Shown: positions 24,958 through 34,608 of the stretch, in pieces
Numbering within the stretch: position 1 is the first letter of the stretch
Layout of the letters: the number at the start of each line of letters is the position of its first letter
From: CFX2 sp014338005
Lineage (GTDB): Bacteria > Chloroflexota > Anaerolineae > Aggregatilineales > Phototrophicaceae
Assembly: GCA_030263555.1 (NCBI GenBank)
Contig: SZPE01000005.1
Coordinates: 1-64,000 of the forward strand
Reading direction: 5' to 3'
Length of the DNA stretch: 64,000 nt
Notes under the pieces: generated by a model
The model's database searches: none
What the model saw: the letters and a program-made list of their open reading frames with translations, nothing else
Told to the model about the DNA's origin: nothing
Translations under genes and position numbers: made by a program

Positions 24958-25427
24958 AGTTTTGTATGGTTTTCCAACACGTTTAAGGCCTGCCCGATGG
25001 CGCGGTGGTGAAATGGCTGCAATTTGGGAAGCCGTCCCACATCGTACCAATCGCAGGCCAGCAGTTCCGAGCTTAGTTCACCAATCGGCCCATCGGCATA
25101 ACACAGGTAGGCCAGATCAAGATGATTGCCATAACCGACTTCAGCCATCAGGATTGGGCCGACGCTGGCCGTCAGATGCAGTTCCTCGTGCAGTTCGCGC
25201 TGGATCGTCTCGGCGGGGCCTTCGTTTCGGTCTACCCAACCCCCCGGCAGTCCCCAGGGCGCGTAGGGATGAAAAACATGCTCGACCAGCAAGACCTGCC
25301 CCTGGGCGTTAAAAATCACGCCGACCACGCCGGCTGAAAACTTCGGCTGTCGCAGCCGCCATACCCCGCGCGCCAGGGAAACCGTCCAGGGAACTTTTCG
25401 CAAAACCATCGCCAGATGACGCATCAT
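24954..25427 (-). CDS. NUDIX hydrolase
   Basis: A 157-residue protein with a NUDIX box GGWVDRNEGPAETIQREL followed by HEEL, matching Gx5Ex7REUxEE; the usual final Gly is His. The family hydrolyses nucleoside diphosphates linked to another moiety; the substrate is unknown. It is translationally coupled to the downstream beta-lactamase-fold gene. Three nearby starts are possible (GTG 25439, ATG 25427, ATG 25424). A C/G-rich hairpin at 25456-25475 lies upstream, between this gene and the divergent kinase gene. Confidence 0.82.
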   Translation of the reverse strand: MMRHLAMVLRKVPWTVSLARGVWRLRQPKFSAGVVGVIFNAQGQVLLVEHVFHPYAPWGLPGGWVDRNEGPAETIQRELHEELHLTASVGPILMAEVGYGNHLDLAYLCYADGPIGELSSELLACDWYDVGRLPKLQPFHHRAIGQALNVLENHTKL

Positions 25428-25596
25428 AAGCCTGACCACCGGCTAAAAACACGAGCGGGGGCAGCCCGGCCCCCGTCCAGTAGTTTAACCAAGCCGCTCC
25501 ATATCGTCAACGCCCACCAAATGTTTAAATAAACAAACCGCATCAAGCGCATCTGTTTGATTATGCTATACTCTAAACAGGTATATCGGTATCAGT

Positions 25597-28500
25597 TTGT
25601 TCAGGTTTGCCACCTTGTTTCAAACACCTGTTGACTTCCTGGAAATTTTCGTCCGCCCCCCAGGCGATCTGCTCTATTTTCTCGCCATCGTCGCCATCTG
25701 CCTGACGAGCCTGCTGATGGCGCTGGGGGAGCGGCTGCGAAATCCGCACAACCGCGTTTCCCTGCGTTACACGCTGGCGGCGGGCGGCGCGTTCCTGGCC
25801 TGGCTCATCATCATGCTCGGCGCGCTGTTCGCCATCCTGGCCGAACAGGATGTATCGGCTATCCTGCCGCCGCTGGAGCGCGCATCCGGCGTGGTGATGA
25901 TTCTGCTCATCGGCTGGGCGTTTTTGTCGGCAGAACATGACCGCTGGGGGCGGGCAGCGAACATCATTTTGCTGCTTCTGCTGCTCATCTGCGCCATCGG
26001 TTATGTTATTACCGGCTCGGCATGGCCGGGGCTTGCTCCCCAGGCCGATTTTAACCTGAGCCTCTACGGCATCGCCTGGGCTTTTATCCCGGTCGTGCTG
26101 GCGGCGTTCGGTATCGTGCTGGTTTTAGCTTACTTCAAACTCATCACCGATGCGCCGCTGAAACTGGTATTTTTCGCTATTCTCCTGGTGGGGTACGGCG
26201 CCGCTCTCGTTCAAACCATGCAGGGCAGCCTCTTTGGCGATGCTGCGGGTGTCGCGCGTCTGGCGTTTCTGGCCGCGCTGCCCATCCTGCCGGCTGTTAT
26301 ATTCCGCATGGTTATCAGCAACCTTCAGGGGGAGGTCATCCTCCAATCCGGCGGATTTTTGACCGAAGCGCCGGTTTCGCCAGAAACAAACGAGGGTATA
26401 CCCCCGGCAGCAGCCCCGCAGGACGGCATCCTGCCCCCTGCAGGCATCGCGCCGGCGCTCTCCCCCATTCAGCGCGACTCGGTTCAGCTTCTAAAGACGC
26501 TGGGTTTGATTCTCGAAGAAGCGGCCCCGGCGGATATTCCTCAGCGTGTGATCGCCGCCGGTTTGGAGGTGTTAAAGGCCGATCTGGGCGCGGTATTGAC
26601 CTTCCAGGATGCCAACTATGCCGACATCATCGCCGCCTATGATCGCGTCAACCAGCGCGTTTTAAACGGCGTCGCCCTCAACCTGGAAAACCAGCCCACC
26701 CTGGTGAATGCGGTGGAGCGGCAGATGCAGCGCCCCCTCTTTCCCGACCGGAACATCGAAGAACTGCGCGATCTGTATAATCGCTTGGATGTGGATGTTG
26801 TCGGCCCGACTTATTTTCAACCGCTGCTCAGCGGCAGGGAACTGGTCGCCGTTTTGATGATCGGCCTGCCCTACGCCGGGCGTGAACTGGAAGAAACCGA
26901 CCGCGAACTGCTGAAAGGCATCGGCATTATCGCCGGCAACCTGCTGGCGCTCAGTTTCTCTGCCAGGGACGCGCGCCAGAAGGCCGAAGAACGCGCCATC
27001 GAAGCCCTGGTCAAAGGCGTTCCGCTCGACCAGATCGCGGATGCTGACGTGCTGGCGGCCCGCCAGGAGTTACAGGCCAGCCTCCAGCTTTCCCGCGAGC
27101 AGGTCAAGGAACTCAGCCGCCAGGTGATGGAACTCAAGGTTGAGCTAGACCGCGAGCGCAGCCGCGTTTCGACCGCCCTGGGCGATACCGAAGAAGGTTT
27201 GTCCGTCTCGCAGCGCCTCCTGGCGCTGAACGATGAGCAGCAGCGCCTGCGCGAAGAACGCGACCAACTGGCAGCCCGCCTCAAGGAGGCCGAGGCGACG
27301 CTGGTCGGCGCAACCGCTGCCGACGATGAAAACATCTTTAAAACGCTGATCGAAGTGCTGCGCCGCGAAAAACAGGAACTGGCCGACCAGCGCGACCAGC
27401 TTCAGCAGCAGCTTGCCGAAATCCGCCGCAGCGACCAGTTCGCCGCGCCGCAGATGGTTCAGGAACTCATCGAGCGCATGAGCCAGGAAAAAGCCCAACT
27501 GGAAGTCGAACGCGAACAGTTAAGCGCCCGGCTTAATGATATTGAGGGACAGCTGCGCGCCCTCGGCATCGAAAACGGCCCCGCCGGCCTGCTTCAGTTG
27601 GTCAGCCAGTTAACGGAACAGCGCGCCCTCCTGCAAGCCAAACTGGACGCCGCCATTCTGGAACGTAATGCCCTGCTGAATGAACGCCAGCAGCTTGAAA
27701 CCCGCATCGAGCAGGAAAAAGAGCGCGAAGCCCGTATCGAAGCCCTGCAAAACGAGATCAAACACCTGGCAGCAGATCGTGAAGCGGCCCTCAAATACCA
27801 GGAGCAGATGCGTGTCGAACGTGACGAGCTGGCCGCCAAATACGACGCGCTCAAGCAGCAGCGCGCGCGCCTGCTGGCTGAGGCTTCGGCCTATCAGCTT
27901 GAAGTGGACGAATCCCGCCAGGAGCAGTCCCGGCTGCGCGCCCAGCTTCAGGAGATCGCCGACGAACGCAGCGATTTAATCAGCCTGCGCGACCGGCTGC
28001 TGGCCGAAAAACAGGCGCTGGAAACCGAGCGCGATCAACTGCTGGCGCGAATGGAAGGCCACCGGGAGCGCCTTCAGCAGCTCGGCGAAGACGGCGTTGG
28101 TTCGCTGACTCGCATGATCGAAGAAGTCACCGAACACCGCAGCCGCCTGGAACGCGAGCTGAACGAATCCCGCACGACGATAGCCGCGCTGCAAAGCCAG
28201 CTCAGCCTGCGCCAGCCGCCCGCCGACGACAGTGAGGCCGTCGAACACAAAAACTATAATCCCGACATCATCCTGAGTATGGTGCAGGAATTCCGCACGC
28301 CGATGACCTCGATTGTCGGATATATTGATCTGCTGCTCGACGAGGCCGCCGGCATTCTGGGTGAAATGCAGCGTAAGTTTTTGCAGCGCATCGCGGCCAA
28401 TGTTTCGCGCCTGACCTTCATGCTCGATGACATCACCCGCATCGCCGCCATTGACAACGACCGTTTTACACTCTCGCCGGAGCCGCTCGATGTGGTGGAC

Positions 28501-28995
28501 TTAATTGAGGAAGCGATCACCAATTCCACCCACCAGTTCCGCGAAAAAGGGCTGACCGTCCACCTGAATCTGGATGACAGCATTCCAAAGGTGCGCGCCG
28601 ACCGTGACGCCGTAGGCCAGATCATCAACGAACTGCTCACCAATGCTTATCTCGCCTCGCCGCCGGACAGCCAGGTTTTTATCACGGCGCATCGCCAGCA
28701 GGTTAAGCTGTCGAACAACAACAACTTTAGCGCCGCCGCCGACAGCCTGCTGGTATCGGTCGAAGATCGCGGTGGCGGTATCGCGGCGGAAGACCTGCCC
28801 CGTGTTTTTGCCCGTAAGTACAAAGCGGAAAACCCGCTCATCCAGGGGCTGGGCGACACCGGCGTGGGTCTGTCTATTGCCAAAACGCTGGCCGAAGCGC
28901 ATGGCGGTGGGCTGTGGCTGGAAACGCGCGAAAATGTCGGCAGCATTTTTTACTTCGCGCTTCCCATCATGCCAGAACTCGAAGCCGAAGGATAG
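25597..28995 (+). CDS. Large membrane kinase-like sensor with coiled coil and degenerate HisKA
   Basis: A 1132-residue protein, probably starting from TTG. About seven membrane helices occupy residues 20-245. A GAF-like domain follows (about 290-450), then a long coiled coil rich in Glu, Gln and Arg (about 460-870). A HisKA-like segment comes next, and an ATPase domain with LLTNAYLAS, VEDRGGGIAAEDL and TGVGLSIAKTLAEAHGG closes the protein. Where kinases have SHELRTP this protein has VQEFRTP: Gln897 replaces the phospho-acceptor His. It may therefore signal through ATP binding, phosphorylate a partner, or be a scaffold. LysM and LCP genes follow closely, hinting at an envelope role. Confidence 0.85.
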   Translation: MFRFATLFQTPVDFLEIFVRPPGDLLYFLAIVAICLTSLLMALGERLRNPHNRVSLRYTLAAGGAFLAWLIIMLGALFAILAEQDVSAILPPLERASGVVMILLIGWAFLSAEHDRWGRAANIILLLLLLICAIGYVITGSAWPGLAPQADFNLSLYGIAWAFIPVVLAAFGIVLVLAYFKLITDAPLKLVFFAILLVGYGAALVQTMQGSLFGDAAGVARLAFLAALPILPAVIFRMVISNLQGEVILQSGGFLTEAPVSPETNEGIPPAAAPQDGILPPAGIAPALSPIQRDSVQLLKTLGLILEEAAPADIPQRVIAAGLEVLKADLGAVLTFQDANYADIIAAYDRVNQRVLNGVALNLENQPTLVNAVERQMQRPLFPDRNIEELRDLYNRLDVDVVGPTYFQPLLSGRELVAVLMIGLPYAGRELEETDRELLKGIGIIAGNLLALSFSARDARQKAEERAIEALVKGVPLDQIADADVLAARQELQASLQLSREQVKELSRQVMELKVELDRERSRVSTALGDTEEGLSVSQRLLALNDEQQRLREERDQLAARLKEAEATLVGATAADDENIFKTLIEVLRREKQELADQRDQLQQQLAEIRRSDQFAAPQMVQELIERMSQEKAQLEVEREQLSARLNDIEGQLRALGIENGPAGLLQLVSQLTEQRALLQAKLDAAILERNALLNERQQLETRIEQEKEREARIEALQNEIKHLAADREAALKYQEQMRVERDELAAKYDALKQQRARLLAEASAYQLEVDESRQEQSRLRAQLQEIADERSDLISLRDRLLAEKQALETERDQLLARMEGHRERLQQLGEDGVGSLTRMIEEVTEHRSRLERELNESRTTIAALQSQLSLRQPPADDSEAVEHKNYNPDIILSMVQEFRTPMTSIVGYIDLLLDEAAGILGEMQRKFLQRIAANVSRLTFMLDDITRIAAIDNDRFTLSPEPLDVVDLIEEAITNSTHQFREKGLTVHLNLDDSIPKVRADRDAVGQIINELLTNAYLASPPDSQVFITAHRQQVKLSNNNNFSAAADSLLVSVEDRGGGIAAEDLPRVFARKYKAENPLIQGLGDTGVGLSIAKTLAEAHGGGLWLETRENVGSIFYFALPIMPELEAEG

Positions 28996-28998
28996 CCC

Positions 28999-29985
28999 AT
29001 GCAGCGCGATATTGGAAATGAAGTCGTCGTCGCTATTGTCGCCATCGGCGCGCTGGCGCTTATCGTCATGTTCGCGGTCATTTTATCGCTTTCCGGCGTC
29101 GAAACCGGCGACATCACCACCACGCGCCAGGCCGAGGTTTTGACGGCCACTACCACGCCGCTGCCGCCGACCACCCTGCCCACCCAAACATCAACTGAAG
29201 CAGCTGCCCGCCGTCCGCCGAGTCCGACGCCCGCGCTGTCGGTCATCCCGGCAGCCACCGACACGCCGGCGCCGACGGTCACCCATACACCTACCTTCAC
29301 ACCCAGCGCCACCTGGACGCTGAGCGATACACCATCCCCCACCTATACCTCGACGCCGACGGCCACCCATACGCCGCGCCCCACCGAAACATCCGGCATC
29401 CGCCCCACCCCGACCGGCACACTCACTGCCGCCCCGCCGATAAGGGACATCACCGCCGTATGTACGCTTCAGCCGGGCTGGGTGGCTTATACCGTCCGCC
29501 AGAACGAAACGCTTTCCACCATCGCACGCAGCGTCGGCAGCACGCCGGTTTCATTGCAGCGCGCCAACTGCCTGGAGGATGCCAATCAGATTTACGCCGG
29601 GCAGGTAATCCTGGTCCCGCGCCTTCCGGTCGCCCCCCCTATGGCACCTGTCCTGACCGCTGCTCCTGGCACTCAACTGGCAGCCGAAGGATGCACCGCG
29701 CCCAGCACCCAGATCACCAACCTCACTCCCGGCCAGCGTATCGGCGGTGTTTTTACGGTTCGCGGCACAGCCTCAGCCGACAATTTCATCTACTATAAAA
29801 TCGAAGTCCGGCCAGATTTCGCCGAGGTGTTTAACTTCTTCAGCCGGTCGGAGACGCCGGTTGTTGACAGCGACCTGGCGACTATTGACCCGGCCATTTT
29901 TGGGGCCGGCCTGCATTGGATTAAACTGACGGTCATCAGCGACACCCATCAGACACCCTGCGTTATCCCTGTGATTTTCCAATGA
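28999..29985 (+). CDS. Membrane-anchored LysM protein with Thr/Pro linker
   Basis: A 328-residue protein. An N-terminal membrane helix (about residues 10-32) is followed by a long Thr/Pro/Ser linker (about 45-145). A LysM module (VAYTVRQNETLSTIARSVG ... GQVILVP) then binds glycan chains. A C-terminal Ig-like domain of about 100 residues (GQRIGGVFTVRGTA, LHWIKLTVIS) ends the protein. It begins three bases after the kinase-like gene, with GAAGGA upstream, so it is cotranscribed with it. The protein likely sits on the wall or cell surface. Confidence 0.85.
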   Translation: MQRDIGNEVVVAIVAIGALALIVMFAVILSLSGVETGDITTTRQAEVLTATTTPLPPTTLPTQTSTEAAARRPPSPTPALSVIPAATDTPAPTVTHTPTFTPSATWTLSDTPSPTYTSTPTATHTPRPTETSGIRPTPTGTLTAAPPIRDITAVCTLQPGWVAYTVRQNETLSTIARSVGSTPVSLQRANCLEDANQIYAGQVILVPRLPVAPPMAPVLTAAPGTQLAAEGCTAPSTQITNLTPGQRIGGVFTVRGTASADNFIYYKIEVRPDFAEVFNFFSRSETPVVDSDLATIDPAIFGAGLHWIKLTVISDTHQTPCVIPVIFQ

Positions 29986-30050
29986 CCATCGCGCGAATGC
30001 GTTAAATCGGTTACACTTGCTCCGTTTTGAACTTTTGACGGAGAGATTGA

Positions 30051-31808
30051 ATGTCGGCCACAAAACCATCGCGCGCGCGCCGGTTTGCGGGTTTTATTAT
30101 TTTTCGCCTGCTGCCCTTCTGTATCATCCTGGCTATTATCTGGTTCGGTTACGGCGCAGCCCAGGGTATAACCCGCCGTATCACTGAACAGGTCGAAGCC
30201 GGCCAGCGGCAGCCGGCTTACGCCGATACTGCCGAGGCCATCCGGCCAACCCTGACAACGTTTACGCCCACCGGCAACACAACCGCCATCGCCACACCTC
30301 TGCCCACCCACGCCGCCGATTCCGCTGCCGCGCGCCGCCGGGCCGATACACTCGTGCTGGTGGCGCAGTCCTTTGCGACCAATACCCCCGAACCGCCGAC
30401 CGAAGCGCCGGTCATCCTGCCGCCATCCAATACACCTGCCGTAGAGCCTTCGCCGACGCCGACCGCAACCGCATCACCGACCGACCCGCCGACGGCCACC
30501 TTTACACTCGAACCCACACCGACCGAAACGCCGCGCGCCCTGCCCACGCTCATCCCGGTCAGCACGGTTGACCCCGCCGCAGAAGCCGCAGCGCCGACCG
30601 CGATTCCGACCATTGTCCCCACCGTTGATCGGCATGGTTACGATCTGGTGAATATCCTGCTGCTCGGCACAGACGGTGAACTCACTGGCGACGATTTCGA
30701 CCGCACCGACACGATGATTATCGTTTCGATCAACCGCACCACCGGCACGGTCGCTATGCTCAGCCTGCCGCGCGACCTGTACGTTTATATCCCCGGCTGG
30801 ACGATGCAGCGCCTTAACCTGGCTTACACGCGCGGCCAACAGGTCGGCTGGACGGACGGCGGATTCGGCCTCATCCGCGAAACCATCCTCTACAACCTGG
30901 GCATCAACGTTCATTATTACGCCATCGTCAATCTCAGCGGCTTCAAACAGATCATTGATACGCTGGACGGCATCGAGGTGGCCGTAGACTGTGCCATTCA
31001 AGACCGCGAACTCATCGGCGCAGCGCCGCCGGAACAGGCGAGCGCGCCAAACGATCAGGGATATTACACGCTTCCGGTCGGTTATTATCAGCTAAACGGC
31101 GAGGGCGCGCTGTGGTACGCGCGCTCCCGGCACAACAGCTCCGATTTTGACCGGGGACGCCGCCAGCAGCAGATCCTCCGCGCTATCTGGCGTAAAGCGC
31201 GGGATACCGGCCAACTGGCGAAATTCCCGGAACTGTGGAGTCAAGCGACCGAGGTCGTTCAGACCAATCTGGCCTTCGAGGACATGCTCGGCCTGCTGCC
31301 GATTGCGCTCAACCTGGATACCGGCAGTATGGAACAGTTCACCCTGGCGCGGCTGTACCACACCACCCCCTGGCAGCCGCCGGATGGTCAGTTTGTCCAG
31401 CTTCCCAACTATGAACCCATTCTCCAACTGCTGGAAGATTTTTACCGCCCCCCCACAACCAGCCAGGTCGTCGTCGAAGGCGCGCAGATTAAAGTCTATA
31501 ACGGCACAAGCAACCCCGACTGGGATCGCGTAGCAGCGGAGCGCCTGGCCTGGGAAGGTTTTAATGCCATTGCGGCAGGCCCGGCGGAGACCTCGACTTA
31601 TGCCGACACCATTCTGATTGATTATACCGGGCGGACAAAAGGCAGCAGTCTGCAAGACATCGTTCAGGCGCTTAACGTCAGGCCGGAAAACGTCCGCATC
31701 GAACCAGACCCGAACCGTGAAGCTGATTTTGTGGTCATCCTCGGCAGCAGCTACAACTCCTGTACGGTCGGGGGCGTTCTGCCTGTCGAGGGCAACACAG
31801 GAGGATGA
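30051..31808 (+). CDS. LytR-CpsA-Psr (LCP) family protein with LytR_C domain
   Basis: A 585-residue protein: a short basic cytoplasmic tail, a membrane helix at about 12-35, and a Thr/Pro linker to about residue 190. The LCP catalytic domain has LLGTDGE, DRTDTMIIVSIN and SLPRDLYVYIPG, with the Arg-rich end ARSRHNSSDFDRGRRQQQ. A LytR_C domain starts at IKVYNGTSNPDWD. LCP enzymes transfer glycopolymers from lipid carriers to the wall or to proteins. The ribosome site GGAGAG lies 7 bases before the ATG. It is followed within seven bases by a lipoprotein gene. Confidence 0.93.
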   Translation: MSATKPSRARRFAGFIIFRLLPFCIILAIIWFGYGAAQGITRRITEQVEAGQRQPAYADTAEAIRPTLTTFTPTGNTTAIATPLPTHAADSAAARRRADTLVLVAQSFATNTPEPPTEAPVILPPSNTPAVEPSPTPTATASPTDPPTATFTLEPTPTETPRALPTLIPVSTVDPAAEAAAPTAIPTIVPTVDRHGYDLVNILLLGTDGELTGDDFDRTDTMIIVSINRTTGTVAMLSLPRDLYVYIPGWTMQRLNLAYTRGQQVGWTDGGFGLIRETILYNLGINVHYYAIVNLSGFKQIIDTLDGIEVAVDCAIQDRELIGAAPPEQASAPNDQGYYTLPVGYYQLNGEGALWYARSRHNSSDFDRGRRQQQILRAIWRKARDTGQLAKFPELWSQATEVVQTNLAFEDMLGLLPIALNLDTGSMEQFTLARLYHTTPWQPPDGQFVQLPNYEPILQLLEDFYRPPTTSQVVVEGAQIKVYNGTSNPDWDRVAAERLAWEGFNAIAAGPAETSTYADTILIDYTGRTKGSSLQDIVQALNVRPENVRIEPDPNREADFVVILGSSYNSCTVGGVLPVEGNTGG

Positions 31809-31814
31809 TCGTCC

Positions 31815-32330
31815 ATGTCCTGGTTCAAAAAATTCGCGCTGGTTCTTCCGCTTCTGCTGGCCGCCTGCGCGATAGGTGACACCGGCAATCCTACGCCGGC
31901 CCCGCCGGTAACTCTGATCCCCCCGCCCGAAATCACCTTCCGGGGCAGCTGCGCCGCCACCCGCGAACTGGAGATGTGGCTGCAAGTGACGACCCGGCTG
32001 GCGACCGATTTTCTGGCGACCATGAACAATGCGGCTGCCCAGAACCGCCCCGAAATGCGCGAAGCGGTTTTTACAATGGCTGCCCTGCGCGATTCGGCGC
32101 ACCAGACCACCACGCCGGACTGCGCCGTAGATGCCGAAATTCTGCTCAGCGACGCGATGAACAAGGCCGTTCTCGCCTTCCAGGCCTTTGTGAACGGCGA
32201 CCGCCCTGACCTGGGTAACACCGTGCCGGAAGTAAACGACCAGATCGAACAGGTCATCGCCATTCAAAACGAACTCATCCTGCGGATGGAAACGCAGATT
32301 CGAGAATCCCTGGCGACGACTGCGCCCTGA
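31815..32330 (+). CDS. Small lipoprotein of unknown function
   Basis: A 171-residue protein with signal peptide and lipobox (LLLAAC, Cys near residue 18). A short Pro linker leads to a helical domain of about 130 residues with two cysteines (GSCAATREL, PDCAVDAE) that may pair. No family is recognised. It is coupled to the LCP gene upstream and ends at a terminator shared with the convergent ABC genes. Confidence 0.72.
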   Translation: MSWFKKFALVLPLLLAACAIGDTGNPTPAPPVTLIPPPEITFRGSCAATRELEMWLQVTTRLATDFLATMNNAAAQNRPEMREAVFTMAALRDSAHQTTTPDCAVDAEILLSDAMNKAVLAFQAFVNGDRPDLGNTVPEVNDQIEQVIAIQNELILRMETQIRESLATTAP

Positions 32331-32356
32331 AAGAAACGCCACCTCTACCAAGCAAA

Positions 32357-32385
32357 AAAGCGGCAGGCGCTAAACCTGCCGCTTT
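32357..32385. terminator. Bidirectional terminator between lipoprotein and ABC permease genes
   Basis: A perfect 11-bp stem (AAAGCGGCAGG with CCTGCCGCTTT) and a 7-base loop lie between two convergent transcription units. An A run precedes it and TTT follows, so it can work both ways. Confidence 0.8.
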
Positions 32386-32448
32386 CTCGACTACGCATTA
32401 TGCGGATGAGAGGGATGAGAGCATTTATGCCGCCCGCGCTAAACTACC

Positions 32449-33393
32449 TTAATCTACCGTCGTCGGGTCAAAGGCATCCCGCACACCATCGCCGATGATG
32501 TACAGGCATAACACCGTCGTGACGATCAGTAGCCCCGGCAGAACGACCAGATGCACGCCTTTGGTGAAAAAGGTCTGCGCGTTGGTCAGCATGTTGCCCC
32601 AACTGGGGGTCGGCGGTTTAACGCCAAAACCGAGGAAGCTCAGCGCCGATTCGACCAGAATCAACACGCCGATGTCAATCGCCAGCGTGATAACCACAAT
32701 CGAAAACAGGTTCGGCAGGATATGAACAAACATGATCCGCAGCGGCGACGCACCCACCGCGCGGGCGCTGATGATGTACTCCTGCTCGCGCAGGGAAAGC
32801 GTCTGGCCGCGCACCAGCCGCGTCGTGCCGGTCCAGCCCAGCAGGCCAAGAATCAGCACCAGGGCAAACGGGCCGCTGAAAAACGTGCCGGAGAGATTGG
32901 GATTCTGCAAAATGACCGCCGAAACGATCAGCAGCAAAAACAGGGAGGGAATTGAATTGATCGTCGTGATAACCCAGACCACGATGTCATCCACTACCCC
33001 GCCATAATAACCCGTGATGATGCCCAACGTCAGGCCGATGCCCAGGGACAGCAAAGCCGCCGTGAACGCGATGCCCAGCGAAACCTGCCCGGCATACAGC
33101 AGCCGCGCCAGATGATCGCGCCCCAGGTCATCGGTGCCAAGAATATGTCCCTCCGCGCCTACCGGCAGAAACGCGCTGGTCACGTTCGTTCGCGTGTAGC
33201 TCACCCCCAGCGCGCGCTCGATCATCGGGGCCGACAGCGCCAGCACAGTCAGGATAATGACAATAGTAATGGCGATGAGGGTCAGTCTATCGCGGCGCAG
33301 CCGGCGTAAAGCCAGTTTTGTTAACGACTCGCCGACGGCACGCTCGTTGTCGGACGAAATTTTGGCGACTGTCGCCTGTGATTGTGCTGCCAT
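32449..33393 (-). CDS. Peptide-type ABC transporter permease (DppC/OppC family)
   Basis: A 314-residue protein with an N-terminal cytoplasmic segment, an early helix (RLTLIAITIVIILTVLAL), and the permease core. The EAA loop that touches the ATPase is ARAVGASPLRIMFVHILPNL. The end reads GDGVRDAFDPTTVD, typical of DppC. It imports peptides or similar solutes together with the DppB-like gene 11 bases upstream and the binding protein further upstream. No ATPase gene is adjacent. Confidence 0.93.
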   Translation of the reverse strand: MAAQSQATVAKISSDNERAVGESLTKLALRRLRRDRLTLIAITIVIILTVLALSAPMIERALGVSYTRTNVTSAFLPVGAEGHILGTDDLGRDHLARLLYAGQVSLGIAFTAALLSLGIGLTLGIITGYYGGVVDDIVVWVITTINSIPSLFLLLIVSAVILQNPNLSGTFFSGPFALVLILGLLGWTGTTRLVRGQTLSLREQEYIISARAVGASPLRIMFVHILPNLFSIVVITLAIDIGVLILVESALSFLGFGVKPPTPSWGNMLTNAQTFFTKGVHLVVLPGLLIVTTVLCLYIIGDGVRDAFDPTTVD

Positions 33394-33404
33394 AATTGCC
33401 CTCT

Positions 33405-34481
33405 TTACGTAAACCGGATGCGCGGGTCAATCAGCGCATACATAATGTCCGACAGGATATAACCGAGGATGGTTGCGACCGCCGAGATGATAACCACTGC
33501 CATCACCACCGGGTAGTCAAGCTGGCCGACTGCATCTACCGCCAGCCGCCCCAGCCCCGGCCACGAAAAAATGCGCTCCGTTATCGCCGCGCCGCTCAAC
33601 AGCCCGGTAATCTGCGGGCCGAGAAAAGTAGCAATTGGAATAAGGGCATTACGCGCGCCGTGTTTGAACCACACCTGCCGCGCCGACAGACCTTTAGCCT
33701 TCGCGGTGCGGATGTAGTCCTGGCTGATGACATCCAGCATCGAAGCGCGCATATAGCGCGAATACCCGGCGATACTGCCGGTCGCCAGCACGAAGGTCGG
33801 CAGAATGAGATAATTCAGACGTTCATAAATCGGCGGGCATCCGCCGCTTACGGACATGGGACACCGGCTGCCCATCGGCAGCACCCCCAGCCACGAGCCA
33901 AAGATGAGGATCAAAATCAGACCAAGCCAGAACACCGGCACGGCGTTAAAAAAGACCGCCATCACGCGGGTGATGCTATCAAACATCCCGCCGCGCCGCA
34001 CCGCCGCCAGAATACCAATCGGCACGCCGATGGTCACGCCGAAAAGCAGCGCCGCAAAACCCAGTTCCAGCGTCGCGGGGATACGCTCGCCGATAATATC
34101 CGCCACCGGGCGTCTGGCAAAAAACGAGCGCCCGAAATCGCCGCGCAGAATCCCCAGGCGCGTGCCGGGCGGCTCCGGCTCGCCGTCGCCATCGGCATCC
34201 AGCGGAATCAGGAACGACCCATCGGCGATGCCATCGCCGTCGGCGTCCCAGCGCATCCAGTCATCCCCGATCAGCCAGCGCAAATATTGGATGGGCAGCG
34301 GGTCGGTGACGCCCAGGCGCGCCGCAACACGCTCACGCTCCTGCGGCGTGATTTTCGGGTCGAAGGTCAGCGCGGCCACCGGGCCGCCCGGCGCGGCGGA
34401 CATCAGCAAATAGGACAGTATAGTGATACCAAAAAAGGTGGGGATCGCCTGGATCAGGCGGCGAATCGTGTATTTGACCAT
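33405..34481 (-). CDS. Peptide-type ABC transporter permease (DppB/OppB family) with acidic loop insert
   Basis: A 358-residue protein. The start MVKYTIRRLIQAIPTFFGI and the EAA loop AKGLSARQVWFKHGARNAL are typical of DppB, as is the end SDIMYALIDPRIRF. Residues about 72-107, in the large outer loop after helix 1, contain an unusual insert with two DADGDG motifs (DADGDGIADG and DADGDGEPEP). These resemble calcium-binding dockerin or type-3 repeats. The insert lies between YLRWL and ILRGDFGRS, which are normally close together. It is cotranscribed with the DppC-like gene. Confidence 0.92.
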   Translation of the reverse strand: MVKYTIRRLIQAIPTFFGITILSYLLMSAAPGGPVAALTFDPKITPQERERVAARLGVTDPLPIQYLRWLIGDDWMRWDADGDGIADGSFLIPLDADGDGEPEPPGTRLGILRGDFGRSFFARRPVADIIGERIPATLELGFAALLFGVTIGVPIGILAAVRRGGMFDSITRVMAVFFNAVPVFWLGLILILIFGSWLGVLPMGSRCPMSVSGGCPPIYERLNYLILPTFVLATGSIAGYSRYMRASMLDVISQDYIRTAKAKGLSARQVWFKHGARNALIPIATFLGPQITGLLSGAAITERIFSWPGLGRLAVDAVGQLDYPVVMAVVIISAVATILGYILSDIMYALIDPRIRFT

Positions 34482-34564
34482 CTTCAGTTCCTTACACCTG
34501 AAGTCCGAACTTCAGGCTCCAGCTAATGCAGGCATCGTGTTTTTGGGCCTACGGCGAACCAAGA

Positions 34565-34590
34565 CAGGGGCGGGGTTTACCCCGCCCCTG
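34565..34590. repeat. Perfect G/C hairpin between binding-protein and permease genes
   Basis: An 11-bp perfect stem (CAGGGGCGGGG with CCCCGCCCCTG) and a 4-base loop lie inside the ABC operon. It may reduce permease expression relative to the binding protein or stabilise the upstream mRNA end. It looks like a member of a dispersed hairpin repeat family. Confidence 0.65.
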
Positions 34591-34608
34591 GTGTAACGTT
34601 CTTCAAGT

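Noticed and set aside
24958..25050. Extended start of the beta-lactamase-like protein
   Set aside because: It overlaps the NUDIX gene in another frame, and the ATG at 24957 couples precisely to the NUDIX stop.
29100..29420. Tandem DNA repeat or CRISPR-like array in the Thr/Pro linker region
   Set aside because: The repetition follows codons for Thr-Pro rich linkers with irregular period; no spacer/repeat order. No CRISPR array was seen anywhere in the window.
33396..34526. Rightward 376-codon open frame opposite the DppB gene
   Set aside because: Arg/His/Pro-rich composition with no domain; a GC-rich shadow of the permease gene.
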